From Thiomicrorhabdus sp. Kp2 (GTDB lineage Bacteria; Pseudomonadota; Gammaproteobacteria; Thiomicrospirales; Thiomicrospiraceae), in the NCBI RefSeq assembly GCF_000478585.1, contig NZ_ARWI01000001.1, forward strand, positions 2,661,707-2,725,706: a stretch of DNA of 64,000 bases, read 5' to 3'. A program made the position numbers and the translations under genes. Below, piece by piece: positions 9,621-19,010 of this stretch (positions are counted from its first letter, which is position 1; each line of letters begins with the position of its first letter). The notes under the pieces are model-generated. The model searched no databases, was not told where the DNA came from, and saw nothing but the letters and a program-made list of their open reading frames with translations.

Positions 9621-10112
9621 TTACTGTACTTTCAAATAAGCGTAACCTTCACTTTGTAAAATAGCGATCTTAGCCACTCCAGATGGTGCAAACTGAATGC
9701 CTTTGTAAACTTTAGCTTGTGGTAAACCCACTTCGTCACGTGTTTTATCACATAAATGTACTTTAACATTACGCACATTAATTAAGGCATCTAAACGGCC
9801 TTTAAGTTCATTACGTCTATCCAGCAAATCTTTATCCGCTTGGTAAGGTGTGCCTTTAAGCTCATCATCGGTAGTAAAGCGTAAACCATAACCCACAAAC
9901 ACCAAGTGTACATCCGCTTCCATTAGTTCCGATTCATAGAAATTGATAATGTTATTGATTGACGTTAAGGTTGCTGAATAACGAGTAGGGTCTTTAAAAT
10001 CGACATGGTAAACCACCTTAGCTCCATCATCCGCTGCTTGTGAGTTTAATGAAAATATTGTTAATGATGCCACAAGTAGGGCGCCTAACACCTTCTTAAT
10101 CATCTGTTTCAT
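9621..10112 (-). CDS. DsrE-like family secreted protein
   Basis: This 163-aa protein has a Sec signal peptide at about residues 1-26 (ending SLNSQA) and a DsrE/DsrF-like alpha/beta fold. It begins KVVYHVDFKDPTRYSATLTSI and contains VHLVFVGYGLRF and VKVHLCDKTRDEVG. Family members move or bind sulfur or are of unknown role. The single visible Cys in LCDKT is the only candidate active thiol. An AAGGAG site precedes the ATG. It is the last gene of a minus-strand run with ettA and the PAS-GGDEF gene. In a SoxB-bearing organism a periplasmic sulfur-related role is plausible but is inference. Confidence 0.7.
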   Translation of the reverse strand: MKQMIKKVLGALLVASLTIFSLNSQAADDGAKVVYHVDFKDPTRYSATLTSINNIINFYESELMEADVHLVFVGYGLRFTTDDELKGTPYQADKDLLDRRNELKGRLDALINVRNVKVHLCDKTRDEVGLPQAKVYKGIQFAPSGVAKIAILQSEGYAYLKVQ

Positions 10113-10162
10113 TTTGATCTCCTTATCGTGTTTTAGAAAACAAGTCTATATTGATTATACAC

Positions 10163-11074
10163 TTACATAATACGGGTAATATCACGTGTACCTTCCGCAG
10201 CTTGAATGGCGGCATTCACACGTTGAAATAACACCTGGCTATCTTCGTCTTTTGCTCTAAGTTCTGTTACGCCTGCATGACTGGTTAGACAGGTTGTTTG
10301 GCCATCGTCTAGCTTAATTGTTTGAGCAGAGATGGTTTCTTGCGCCAATTTAGCGATGCGAAATGCATCAACTGCTTTGACTTCAGGTAAAACAATCATA
10401 AACTGATCACAGCTTAAACGCCCTATATAACCTAACTCTTTGACCACGTTTTGAATGGCATGGGCCGCTGTCAATATGGCTTTATCACCCATTTCATGTC
10501 CATAACCATCGGTAATGCGTTTAAAGCAATCTAGGTTGATTTTAGCTAATGAAAGGGCTTTATTATTCAGTTGTGCTTTATTGAGTTCTTCATCGACTAA
10601 GCCTAAAAAGAAATCACGGTTATATAGACTGGTTAAAGGATCAGTAGAGGAGAGGTGCTCAATTTGTTCTTCCATGTGTTTACGGCTAGTGATGTTTATG
10701 GCTAACCAAATTGCCGCAGGTTGCTCATAGGTACCTTCCGTAACAGGGTAAACACGCGCTTCATACCATTGTCCCCCATGAGGTCCTTCTTGAACGCCTT
10801 CTACTTCATTGTTAGCCAATTGGTATTCAATCTCTTGTAGTTGACCTGAATCGATAGCGCGTTGTACCACTTTTAAAAAACGGTTCGCCATCTGCTCAGG
10901 AAGTACTTCATGATATTTTTTGCCAATCAATCCTGAACCATCAGCGTATAAATTACGCGCTTGACCTCCAACAATATCTAGGTAAGTTCCATCTTGCCCC
11001 ATCACAAAGATAGGGTCAGGCATGGCATTAGCAATCGCCTCTAAATGCGAAGCAGTAGTATGAATCTCAGTCAT
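10163..11074 (-). CDS. PAS-GGDEF protein with degenerate GGDEF motif
   Basis: This 303-aa cytoplasmic signalling protein has no membrane segment. Residues about 8-130 form a PAS domain (NAMPDPIFVMGQDGTYLDIVGG, then YEARVYPVTEG). About 140-300 is a GGDEF domain (LSSTDPLTSLYNRDFF, NLDCFKRITDGYGHEMGD). The signature loop reads SCDQF instead of GGDEF (context YIGRLSCDQFMIV), and the usual phosphate/metal Asp-Phe-Asp pattern is altered. Diguanylate cyclase activity is therefore unlikely. It may be a sensor or effector that binds c-di-GMP or GTP, or a decayed enzyme. It starts 21 bases after the ettA stop, so the two are probably co-transcribed. Confidence 0.85.
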   Translation of the reverse strand: MTEIHTTASHLEAIANAMPDPIFVMGQDGTYLDIVGGQARNLYADGSGLIGKKYHEVLPEQMANRFLKVVQRAIDSGQLQEIEYQLANNEVEGVQEGPHGGQWYEARVYPVTEGTYEQPAAIWLAINITSRKHMEEQIEHLSSTDPLTSLYNRDFFLGLVDEELNKAQLNNKALSLAKINLDCFKRITDGYGHEMGDKAILTAAHAIQNVVKELGYIGRLSCDQFMIVLPEVKAVDAFRIAKLAQETISAQTIKLDDGQTTCLTSHAGVTELRAKDEDSQVLFQRVNAAIQAAEGTRDITRIM

Positions 11075-11095
11075 AGCTTAATCCTTTTAATCTTT

Positions 11096-12766
11096 TTAAT
11101 TCTTTGTGATTGGCTTGTATTTAATTCTGTGTGGTTGGGCAGCATCAGCACCTTTGCGGCGTTTTAGGTCTTCTTCGTAATCAGAGAAGTTACCCTCAAA
11201 CCATTCAACGTGTGAATCACCTTCAAAGGCTAGCATGTGAGTGGCAATTCGGTCTAAGAACCAACGGTCATGGGAGATAACCACTGCACAACCTGCAAAT
11301 TCGAGTAGAGCCTCTTCTAATGCACGCAAGGTTTCAACATCTAAATCGTTGGTTGGTTCATCCAATAACAGTAAGTTACCACCACTGCGTAGCGTTTTGG
11401 CCAAATGCACACGGTTACGTTCACCACCAGATAGCTGGCCGATTTTCTTTTGCTGATCGCCACCTCTAAAATTAAAGCGACTGCAGTAGGCACGTGAGTT
11501 TACCTCAGTATTACCTACCATAAAGATTTCATCACCTTCAGAAATCTCTTCCCAAACGGTTTTATTATCATCCAGTGCATCGCGACTTTGATCTACATAA
11601 GAGAGTTGTACGGTTTCGCCAAATTCGATGGTTCCTGAATCAGGTTGTTCCTGACCAGTTAGCATTTTAAATAGGGTAGATTTACCCGCACCGTTGGCAC
11701 CAATAATCCCTACAATGCCACCTTGAGGTAAACGGAAGTTTAGGTCATCGATTAATAAGCGGTCACCAAAACCTTTAGAGATATGATTTACTTCAATGAC
11801 CTTTTCACCTAAACGTTCAGCAACAGGAATAAATATTTCACTGGTTTCATTACGTTTTTGGCTCTCTTGTGAGCTAAGCTCTTCAAAACGAGCTAAACGC
11901 GCTTTTGATTTAGCATGACGACCTTTAGCGTTTGACCGAACCCACTCCAGCTCACTTTTAATGGTTTTCATGCGAGCCGCTTCGGATTTAGACTCTTGCT
12001 CAAGGCGTTTTTCCTTTTGGTCTAACCAAGAAGAGTAGTTGCCTTCGTACGGGATTCCTTCACCACGGTCAAGTTCTAAAATCCATTGAGCGGCGTTGTC
12101 TAAGAAGTATCTATCGTGTGTGATAGCTACAACCGTTCCTGGAAAATCCAGAAGAAAGCGTTCTAACCAAGCAATGGATTCTGCGTCTAAGTGGTTAGTT
12201 GGCTCATCTAATAAAAGCATGTCTGGTTTTTCTAAAAGAAGTTTGCAAAGTGCAACTCGGCGTTTTTCACCACCTGATAGGTGTGATACTTCTGAATCCC
12301 AGTCAGGTAATCGTAGTGCATCTGCCGCAATCTCGAGTCTTCGCTCAATGTTATGACCATCTTTTGCTTGAATAATGTCTTCAATCTCGGCTTGTTTTTT
12401 TGCAAGTGCGTCAAAATCTGCATCAGGTTCTGCATAGGCGGCATAAACCGCATCTAACTCAGCTAAAGCATCTTTGACTTCAGAAACAGCCTCTTCAATA
12501 TTGCCGCGAACGGTTTTGCTTTCATCAAGTTGAGGCTCTTGAGCTAGGTAACCAATTTTAATACCTGGTTGTGGACGTGCTTCACCAACAATATCTGTAT
12601 CCAGGCCTGCCATAATTTTTAAAAGGGTGGATTTACCAGACCCGTTTAAACCTAAAACACCAATTTTGGCACCTGGAAAAAACGATAATGAGATGTCTTT
12701 TAATATGTGACGATTTGGCGGGACAACCTTACCCACGCGGTTCATGGTGTATACAAACTGAGCCAT
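11096..12766 (-). CDS. ettA: ABC-F protein EttA, energy-dependent translational throttle
   Basis: EttA binds the ribosomal E site and gates entry into elongation according to the ATP/ADP ratio. This 556-aa soluble protein has two ABC cassettes. The first has Walker [10 protein letters not shown] and signature LSGGEKRR; the second has GANGAGKST and [19 protein letters not shown] and [11 protein letters not shown]alker B segments precede the catalytic Glu. The first cassette carries the arm insertion, and a charged linker lies between cassettes. AGGAAG precedes the ATG. A CAGGCCTG palindrome at 12602-12609 encodes AGLD in the minus frame. Confidence 0.96.
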   Translation of the reverse strand: MAQFVYTMNRVGKVVPPNRHILKDISLSFFPGAKIGVLGLNGSGKSTLLKIMAGLDTDIVGEARPQPGIKIGYLAQEPQLDESKTVRGNIEEAVSEVKDALAELDAVYAAYAEPDADFDALAKKQAEIEDIIQAKDGHNIERRLEIAADALRLPDWDSEVSHLSGGEKRRVALCKLLLEKPDMLLLDEPTNHLDAESIAWLERFLLDFPGTVVAITHDRYFLDNAAQWILELDRGEGIPYEGNYSSWLDQKEKRLEQESKSEAARMKTIKSELEWVRSNAKGRHAKSKARLARFEELSSQESQKRNETSEIFIPVAERLGEKVIEVNHISKGFGDRLLIDDLNFRLPQGGIVGIIGANGAGKSTLFKMLTGQEQPDSGTIEFGETVQLSYVDQSRDALDDNKTVWEEISEGDEIFMVGNTEVNSRAYCSRFNFRGGDQQKKIGQLSGGERNRVHLAKTLRSGGNLLLLDEPTNDLDVETLRALEEALLEFAGCAVVISHDRWFLDRIATHMLAFEGDSHVEWFEGNFSDYEEDLKRRKGADAAQPHRIKYKPITKN

Positions 12767-12994
12767 GTATCTTCCTAACTATTTTTAATGTGTTTTGTTA
12801 ATGATTGCTATAAATTTTATTTAAGAAACTTTACCTAAAATTAGCCATTATATAAAGCTTTAAATCAAAGACGTTTCCATTAAGGTACTACATATAGTGG
12901 TTGACTAAATAATTGATTTGGTTATTTGGCGTAAAACAGGTAAAATCGTCGTCTTTGAAAATATCGCAATTTTTTGAAACGGAGAGCCGTAAAC

Positions 12995-14266
12995 ATGTTC
13001 ACAAAATCCATGACTATCGCAGGTTACGATGATTTAATCGCTGATGCGATTAAAAACGAAGAAAATCGTCAAGAATCTCACATTGAGTTAATCGCATCTG
13101 AAAACTACACCAGCCCACGTGTTATGGAAGCTCAAGGCTCTTATTTCACAAACAAATACGCCGAAGGGTATCCTGGTAAACGTTACTATGGTGGTTGTGA
13201 GTTTGCAGATGTTGTAGAGCAAGCAGCTATTGATCGTGCTAAAGAGTTATTTGGTGCTGACTATGCTAACGTACAGCCGCATTCTGGTTCGCAAGCCAAT
13301 GCAGCTGTGTATATGGCTTTACTAAATCCTGGTGATACTGTTCTTGGTATGAGCTTGGCTCACGGTGGTCACTTGACTCACGGTTCTCATGTTAGTTTTT
13401 CAGGTAAAATTTATAACGCGGTTCAGTACGGTATTGATCCAGTTTCTGGTCGAATTGATTATGATGAAGTTCAGGCGTTAGCAAACGAACATAAACCTAA
13501 GATGATTATTGCTGGTTTCTCAGCCTATTCTCAGGTAATTGATTGGGCTAAATTCCGTGAAATTGCAGATTCTGTAGGTGCTTACTTATTTGTTGATATG
13601 GCTCACGTTGCTGGATTAATTGCAGGTGGTCTGTATCCTAACCCTGTGCCACACGCGCATGTTGTTACAACCACAACACATAAAACGTTACGCGGCCCTC
13701 GTGGTGGTTTGATTTTATCTAAAGGTCATGAAGAGCTTGAGAAAAAGTTAAACTCAGCGATTTTCCCTGGTGGTCAAGGTGGACCTTTAGTGCATGTAAT
13801 GGCGGCTAAAGCGGTTGCATTTAAAGAGTGTTTAGAGCCTTCTTGGAAAACTTACTGTGAAAATGTGGTTAAAAACGCTCAAGCGATGGCTAAAGTATTT
13901 ATGTCACGTGGTTGCGATGTCGTTTCTGGTGGTACAGAAAACCACTTGTTCCTAGTGAGCTTAATTGAAAAAGGCTTAACAGGTAAGCTTGTGGATAAAG
14001 CGTTAGATGAAGCGCATATTACTGTAAACAAAAACTCGGTACCAAATGATCCTATGTCACCGTTTGTTACAAGTGGTATTCGTGTAGGTACAGCAGCAGC
14101 AACTTCACGTGATTTTAATGAAGAAGATTGCATTAACTTGGCAACTTGGATGTGTGATGTGATTGATGCCTGCGACCAAGCAAACGAAACTTGGGATGAA
14201 GCAGTAATAGCTGATGTTCGTAATAAAGTTTCTGCGTTATGCGCGGCTAAGCCTGTTTACAAATAA
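12995..14266 (+). CDS. glyA: Serine hydroxymethyltransferase
   Basis: This PLP enzyme interconverts serine and glycine with tetrahydrofolate, feeding one-carbon units to purine and thymidylate synthesis. ATG 12995 is chosen because ACGGAGAG lies just upstream, the same ribosome site style as soxB; that site itself is inside a longer frame from 12974. The 423-aa length matches the family. The PLP-binding lysine lies in [15 protein letters not shown], and the N-terminal part shows [19 protein letters not shown]. The gene is divergent from ettA and is followed by a hairpin terminator and a palindrome terminator before nrdR. Confidence 0.97.
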   Translation: MFTKSMTIAGYDDLIADAIKNEENRQESHIELIASENYTSPRVMEAQGSYFTNKYAEGYPGKRYYGGCEFADVVEQAAIDRAKELFGADYANVQPHSGSQANAAVYMALLNPGDTVLGMSLAHGGHLTHGSHVSFSGKIYNAVQYGIDPVSGRIDYDEVQALANEHKPKMIIAGFSAYSQVIDWAKFREIADSVGAYLFVDMAHVAGLIAGGLYPNPVPHAHVVTTTTHKTLRGPRGGLILSKGHEELEKKLNSAIFPGGQGGPLVHVMAAKAVAFKECLEPSWKTYCENVVKNAQAMAKVFMSRGCDVVSGGTENHLFLVSLIEKGLTGKLVDKALDEAHITVNKNSVPNDPMSPFVTSGIRVGTAAATSRDFNEEDCINLATWMCDVIDACDQANETWDEAVIADVRNKVSALCAAKPVYK

Positions 14267-14268
14267 TG

Positions 14269-14302
14269 AAAAAGGTTTTATTCCATTGAATAGAACCTTT
14301 TT
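14269..14302 (+). terminator. glyA terminator
   Basis: AAAAAGGTTTTATTC pairs with GAATAGAACCTTTTT (one G-U pair) across a CATT loop, immediately after the glyA stop. Confidence 0.75.
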
Positions 14303-14330
14303 GAGACTGTTTTTTATGTAAGCAGCATCT

Positions 14331-14356
14331 AAAACCACCAGGCCTGGTGGTTTTTT
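14331..14356 (+). terminator. Palindromic terminator built on ACCAGGCCTGGT
   Basis: AAAACCACCAGG and its exact complement form a 24-bp perfect palindrome followed by extra T residues. The core is a CAGGCCTG motif (14339-14346). It is a second hairpin after glyA and the best case where the dispersed motif itself looks like a terminator. Confidence 0.65.
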
Positions 14357-14461
14357 AGTATTTGCAATTTAAAAAAAGTACAATTGAATTTCTGTTAGAG
14401 AGTTCTACCACTTTTAAGGTGTTTATCCTGCCTCAAAACGATAAAAGCAAAGGAGCTTGCT

Positions 14462-14926
14462 ATGCATTGTCCATTCTGTAATGCGTCAGATACAAAAGTC
14501 ATTGACTCACGCCTAGCAACTGAAGGTGTTCAGGTACGTCGTCGTAGAGAATGTATTCAGTGTTCTGAACGTTTTACAACTTACGAGTCTGCTGAACTTT
14601 CTTTGCCACGTGTGGTTAAGAGTGATGGTAATCGAGAGAAGTTTGATGAATCTAAGATTCGTCGTGGTTTAATCAAAGCGCTTGAAAAACGTCCTGTTTC
14701 GAGTGATGCGATTGACCAAGTCGCTAGCCAAATGACTAAACGATTGATGTCAGAGGGCGTACGAGAAATCCCTTCCTCAACACTTGGCGAATGGGTTATG
14801 GATGCGTTACGAGATTTAGATCAAGTAGCTTATGTGCGATTTGCTTCTGTTTATCGTTCATTCCAAGATGTAAACGCTTTCAGAGAAGAGATTGAACGTC
14901 TTGTTCAAGTTACCACTGCTAAATAA
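14462..14926 (+). CDS. nrdR: Transcriptional repressor NrdR
   Basis: NrdR senses ATP/dATP and represses ribonucleotide reductase genes. The 154-aa length is typical. The N-terminus is a zinc ribbon with Cys pairs in CPFCNAS and CIQCSERF. An ATP-cone follows ([20 protein letters not shown]). AAAGGAG precedes the ATG. The order glyA-nrdR-ribD is common in gammaproteobacteria. It starts the riboflavin operon; the gap to ribD is 39 bases. Confidence 0.96.
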   Translation: MHCPFCNASDTKVIDSRLATEGVQVRRRRECIQCSERFTTYESAELSLPRVVKSDGNREKFDESKIRRGLIKALEKRPVSSDAIDQVASQMTKRLMSEGVREIPSSTLGEWVMDALRDLDQVAYVRFASVYRSFQDVNAFREEIERLVQVTTAK

Positions 14927-14965
14927 CCTTAATACTGCGTTATGAGATAAATAAGGACTGCCGTT

Positions 14966-16120
14966 TTGACTGACTCAGCCATGCTTAAATCTGATGTTTT
15001 TTTTATGCAAAAAGCGATTGATTTGGCTAGAAAAGGGCTTTATTCAACTAAACCTAATCCAGCTGTTGGTTGTGTATTAGTGAAAGACGGCATCATTGCG
15101 GGTGAGGGTTGGCATCAAAAAGCGGGTCAGCCACATGCTGAACGAGTGGCTTTAGCGAATGCTGGCGAAAAAGCGCAAGGGTCAACCGCTTATGTAACAT
15201 TAGAACCGTGCTCTCATTTTGGTAGAACCCCACCTTGTGCAGATGGTTTGATTGAAGCTAAAGTGGCTAGAGTGGTGGTCGCCATGCGAGACCCAAATCC
15301 GCTGGTTGCTGGGCAAGGAATTCAAAGAATTGAAAATGCTGGAATTGAAGTGGTTGTTGGTGTTTTAGAGGCTGAAGCCAAAGCGATTAATTTAGGATTT
15401 ATTAGAAAAATGGAAAAACAGTTACCGTTTGTTAGGTTAAAGATGGCTAGTAGTTTAGATGGTCGTACCGCCATGAATAATGGCGAAAGCCATTGGATTA
15501 CGGGTGAAGAATCGCGCCGTGAAGTTCATAAAATGCGCGCCCTAAGTGGTGCTTTAATCACAGGTATTGGTACTGTGTTAGCCGATGACCCAAGTTTAAC
15601 CGTTCGTTTAACAGATGAAGAGTTGGCGGCGTTAAATCTAACCCAAGAAAATTGCCATCCCATTCGTGTGGTGCTTGACCCTAATTTGAGTATGCCTACC
15701 GATGCCAAAATGCTATCGTTACCAGGACGTACTATTTTAATGACCTCAAAAGAAACGACAGATAGAGCGCCTGAATTGGTGGAAATATTGCATAATCAAG
15801 GCATAGAAATGGTTGCAGTGTCCGCTCAAGACGACCATTTAGATATTGAATCTATTTTGCGTTACCTTGCCGAAGTGGAAGATATAAATGACGTTATGGT
15901 TGAGTCGGGTGCAATTGTCGCAGGTGCTTTTATGCAATCAGGCCTGGTGAATGAATTGCATAGTTTTATTGCCCCGTCCTTAATGGGAAATGCCGCCAAG
16001 CCGATGTTTGTGTTACCAGGGATTGATTCAATGGAACAAAAGATGAATTTTCAAATTCAATCAATGGATCGTTTTGGTGACGATGTCCGATTAATCTTAG
16101 TACCAAAGGAAACGGTTTAA
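14966..16120 (+). CDS. ribD: Bifunctional riboflavin deaminase/reductase RibD
   Basis: RibD carries out the second and third steps of riboflavin synthesis: deamination of the pyrimidine and NADPH reduction of the ribose side chain. The N-terminal deaminase (about residues 10-150) shows the zinc motif PHAERVAL and PCSHFGRTPPC. The C-terminal reductase begins near VRLKMASSLDGR. The start is uncertain: TTG 14966 has AAGGA at suitable distance, while ATG 14981 is also possible. At 384 aa with the TTG it fits the family. A CAGGCCTG at 15939-15946 encodes SGL. It lies two bases before ribE. Confidence 0.95.
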   Translation: MTDSAMLKSDVFFMQKAIDLARKGLYSTKPNPAVGCVLVKDGIIAGEGWHQKAGQPHAERVALANAGEKAQGSTAYVTLEPCSHFGRTPPCADGLIEAKVARVVVAMRDPNPLVAGQGIQRIENAGIEVVVGVLEAEAKAINLGFIRKMEKQLPFVRLKMASSLDGRTAMNNGESHWITGEESRREVHKMRALSGALITGIGTVLADDPSLTVRLTDEELAALNLTQENCHPIRVVLDPNLSMPTDAKMLSLPGRTILMTSKETTDRAPELVEILHNQGIEMVAVSAQDDHLDIESILRYLAEVEDINDVMVESGAIVAGAFMQSGLVNELHSFIAPSLMGNAAKPMFVLPGIDSMEQKMNFQIQSMDRFGDDVRLILVPKETV

Positions 16121-16122
16121 TT

Positions 16123-16773
16123 ATGTTTACTGGAATTATTCAGGCAGAAGGAACCATTGCGGCTATCGAGCCAAAAGAGGGTGATTGGAAGGTCACGATT
16201 AATGTTGGCAAGCTTGATATGAGTGATGTGGACATAGGGGACAGTATTGCGGCGAATGGTATTTGCTTGACCGCAATTGAATTTAACGATAGTCAATATG
16301 TTGCAGATGTCTCTGGAGAAACTTTAAAAGTCACAAATGCTGGCGCTTGGAAGTCTGGCACACCAGTCAATCTAGAAAAAGCTTTAACCCTCCAGGATCG
16401 TTTAGGTGGTCACTTGGTCAGTGGTCATGTAGATGGTATTGGTCAGGTTGTTTCAATCTCTCAGGATGCTCGTTCATGGCGTTATGAGGTAGAAGCTCCG
16501 ATTGAGATATGTAAGTACATTGCCGCCAAGGGCTCTATCTGTATTAACGGTATTAGTTTGACCGTAAATCAGGTGGATGGTTGTAAGTTTGGTGTCAATA
16601 TCGTGCCGCATACTCGCCAAGAAACCACAATTAAATATTTAGAAATTGGCTCAACCGTCAATTTAGAAGTCGATTTGCTCGCTCGTTATCTCGAACGAAT
16701 GATGACCGCTCCACAACCCAATCAAGAGAGTAGAATTACTCCAGAATTTTTAGCTGAAAACGGATTTAAGTAA
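16123..16773 (+). CDS. ribE: Riboflavin synthase, alpha subunit
   Basis: This enzyme dismutates two 6,7-dimethyl-8-ribityllumazine molecules to riboflavin, the last step of the pathway. The 216-aa protein has two lumazine-binding halves: the N-terminal MFTGIIQAEG and a repeat around YEVEAPIEICKYIAAKG. The conserved GGHLVSGHVDG segment lies between them. It sits two bases after ribD and two bases before ribBX, in one transcript. Confidence 0.97.
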   Translation: MFTGIIQAEGTIAAIEPKEGDWKVTINVGKLDMSDVDIGDSIAANGICLTAIEFNDSQYVADVSGETLKVTNAGAWKSGTPVNLEKALTLQDRLGGHLVSGHVDGIGQVVSISQDARSWRYEVEAPIEICKYIAAKGSICINGISLTVNQVDGCKFGVNIVPHTRQETTIKYLEIGSTVNLEVDLLARYLERMMTAPQPNQESRITPEFLAENGFK

Positions 16774-16775
16774 AG

Positions 16776-17891
16776 ATGCCATTAAATACAATTGAAGAAC
16801 TCATCGAAGATTACAGACAAGGCAAGATGGTCATCCTAATGGATGATGAAGACCGAGAAAATGAAGGTGACTTATTAGTTCCTGCCAATACATGTAGTGC
16901 AGAAGATATAAACTTTATGGCGAAATATGGCCGTGGTTTAATTTGCTTAACCTTGACTAAGGAGCGTTGTAATCAGCTACATTTGCCACTGATGGTTACC
17001 AATAATACAGATCAAAATGGTACCAATTTTACGGTTTCTATTGAAGCCGCAGAAGGGGTTACAACGGGTATTTCTGCCGCAGATAGAGCTGTAACCGTAC
17101 AAGCAGCTGTTGCGCAAAATGCAGGGCCAGCAGATATTGTGACACCAGGGCATATTTTTCCGTTAATGGCACAGCCAGGCGGTGTTTTGACTCGTGCGGG
17201 CCATACTGAAGCGGGTTGTGATTTAGCGCGTTTAGCAGGTATGGAGCCAGCATCCGTTATTGTTGAAATCATGAATGAAGATGGTTCAATGGCGCGTCGT
17301 GAAGACCTTGAGGGTTACGCTGCGGAACATGGTTTAAAAATTGGCACAATTGCAGATTTAATTGAGTACCGTTTACAAAACGAAAAAACCATTGAGCGTG
17401 TTTCTGAGTGTAAGTTGCCAACACAGTTTGGTGATTTTAAACTGATTGGTTATCAAGATGTTCTTGAACAAAAAGCCCATTTTGCACTCGTGTACGGAAA
17501 AATCGACAGTAACAAACCTACTGCAGTGCGTGTTCATATGCTAGATACTTTATGTGATGTGTTTGGTTCGCAGCGTCAAGAGTGTGGTTGGTCTTTAGAT
17601 AAAGCGATGAATCAGGTGGCTGAAGAGGGCGCTGGTGCGATTGTTGTGTTGCGTAAGCATGAAGATGCCTCGGAGTTATTAGATAAAATTCAACAATACC
17701 AAATGAAAGATTTAGGGGTTAAATCACCAGAGCGTATCTCGGATGATGATGCAAAAACTTATGGACTTGGTGCACAAATTATTGCGGACTTAGGCATTAA
17801 AAAGTTAAAAATCATAGGTTCAGCTTGGCCAATGAAAGGGTTGAGTGGGTTTGGCTTAGAGATAACAGAAGTCGTTGCCAAAAAAGACTAA
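16776..17891 (+). CDS. ribBX: DHBP synthase fused to a degenerate GTP cyclohydrolase II domain
   Basis: Residues about 1-200 form 3,4-dihydroxy-2-butanone-4-phosphate synthase, with the acidic metal site [12 protein letters not shown] and [14 protein letters not shown]. The C-terminal half has a GTP cyclohydrolase II fold, but the zinc site is lost. The family RVHSEC reads RVHMLD, RCDCG reads RQECG, and the RQEGR loop reads RKHED. It should therefore not open GTP. This matches the RibBX variant described in Proteobacteria such as Shewanella, which keep a separate functional RibA elsewhere. Only the RibB activity is expected. A 104-base gap separates it from ribH. Confidence 0.93.
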   Translation: MPLNTIEELIEDYRQGKMVILMDDEDRENEGDLLVPANTCSAEDINFMAKYGRGLICLTLTKERCNQLHLPLMVTNNTDQNGTNFTVSIEAAEGVTTGISAADRAVTVQAAVAQNAGPADIVTPGHIFPLMAQPGGVLTRAGHTEAGCDLARLAGMEPASVIVEIMNEDGSMARREDLEGYAAEHGLKIGTIADLIEYRLQNEKTIERVSECKLPTQFGDFKLIGYQDVLEQKAHFALVYGKIDSNKPTAVRVHMLDTLCDVFGSQRQECGWSLDKAMNQVAEEGAGAIVVLRKHEDASELLDKIQQYQMKDLGVKSPERISDDDAKTYGLGAQIIADLGIKKLKIIGSAWPMKGLSGFGLEITEVVAKKD

Positions 17892-17995
17892 ATGATTTTT
17901 GCGTGAGCAAACGGTTAGAATTTTTTTTTAACCTATTAATTTATGGCAAAATACCCAGTTAAATGCAAATAAACAGAATGTAAGAGAAGTAGATT

Positions 17996-18457
17996 ATGGA
18001 AATGATTCAAGGCAACTTAAATGCTGAGGGAATGAAGCTTGGTTTTGTGGTAACACGATGGAATAGCTTTGTGGTTGATCACCTAGTTAAAGGTTCTATT
18101 GAAGCAGTAGAAAGACACGGTGGTTCAGCAGATAACATCACCCAAGTATTGGTTCCTGGTGCATTTGAAGTGCCACTTGCTGTAGAAAAAATGGCCGCTT
18201 CTGGTAAGTATGATGCAATCGTTGCTTTGGGTGCTGTTATACAAGGTGGTACACCGCATTTTGATTATGTAGCAGGTGAAGCGACTAAGGGTATTAGTAA
18301 CGTTATGCTTAAATATGGTGTACCTGTTGCATTTGGTATCTTAACAGTCAACTCAATTGAACAAGCCATTGAGCGTTCTGGTACTAAAATGGGTAATAAA
18401 GGTGAAGAAGCTACGGTTTCTGCGATTGAAATGGTTAACGTGTTGAAGCAGCTTTAA
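17996..18457 (+). CDS. ribH: 6,7-dimethyl-8-ribityllumazine synthase
   Basis: RibH condenses the RibB product with the RibD product to form lumazine, usually as a hollow oligomer. At 153 aa it has the expected length. It shows [24 protein letters not shown] and the active-site region [24 protein letters not shown]-type ribosome sequence precedes the ATG. Its stop overlaps the nusB start by one base (TAATG), indicating translational coupling. Confidence 0.97.
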   Translation: MEMIQGNLNAEGMKLGFVVTRWNSFVVDHLVKGSIEAVERHGGSADNITQVLVPGAFEVPLAVEKMAASGKYDAIVALGAVIQGGTPHFDYVAGEATKGISNVMLKYGVPVAFGILTVNSIEQAIERSGTKMGNKGEEATVSAIEMVNVLKQL

Positions 18458-18936
18458 TGAAAACAATCAAAGATATTCAACCAGGCCAGGGCGAAGAAGT
18501 CATTGAAAAAGAAGGTCAAGTAACGCCACGTACACAATCACGTCGTGTGGCTATGCAAGCATTGTATCAGTGGCAACTAACCAATGAAGAGATTCCAGAA
18601 ATCATCAAACAATTCAATGAAGACGGATTGCTTGAAGGGTTAGAGTTTGATTTCTTTAAAGAGTTGTTAACTGAGGTTTCTAACTCATCAGACAGTTTAG
18701 ATGCGCTGTATGCGGACTATTTAGATCGTTCTGTGGCTCGTATTGACCCAGTTGAGCGTGCCATTATGCGAATGGGTGCTTACGAACTACAATCAAAAAT
18801 TGAAATTCCATACAAAGTTATCATTAACGAAAGTGTTGAATTGGCCAAACGTTTTGGGGCAGAAGAGAGTCACAAATACGTAAACGGTATTTTAGACAAT
18901 GTGGCTAAGCAGTTACGCTCGTCAGAAATGGCGTAA
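18457..18936 (+). CDS. nusB: Transcription antitermination factor NusB
   Basis: NusB binds boxA RNA together with S10 and supports antitermination of rRNA operons. The 159-aa protein has an N-terminal extension of about 25 polar residues before the usual TQSRRVAMQALYQWQL start of the helical bundle. The conserved YKVIINESVELAKRFGAEESHKYVNGILD segment is split across the C-terminal half. The ribH-nusB-thiL order is classical in gammaproteobacteria. Confidence 0.95.
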   Translation: MKTIKDIQPGQGEEVIEKEGQVTPRTQSRRVAMQALYQWQLTNEEIPEIIKQFNEDGLLEGLEFDFFKELLTEVSNSSDSLDALYADYLDRSVARIDPVERAIMRMGAYELQSKIEIPYKVIINESVELAKRFGAEESHKYVNGILDNVAKQLRSSEMA

Positions 18937-18955
18937 AATGGTTTAAGTACTCTTG

Positions 18956-18982
18956 AAAACCTCGTCTTTACGGGGTTTTTTT
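18956..18982 (+). terminator. Terminator after nusB
   Basis: AAAACCTCG pairs with CGGGGTTTT (one G-U pair) over loop TCTTTA and is followed by T residues. It sits between nusB and thiL, so thiL is probably partly uncoupled from the rib operon. Confidence 0.7.
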
Positions 18983-19010
18983 ATACCAGAAATATATCAA
19001 TAGAAAATTT

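Noticed and set aside
14300..14965. FMN riboswitch ahead of the riboflavin genes
   Set aside because: The spacers before nrdR, ribD and ribBX are too short or lack the conserved RFN stems. Only a terminator palindrome is present.
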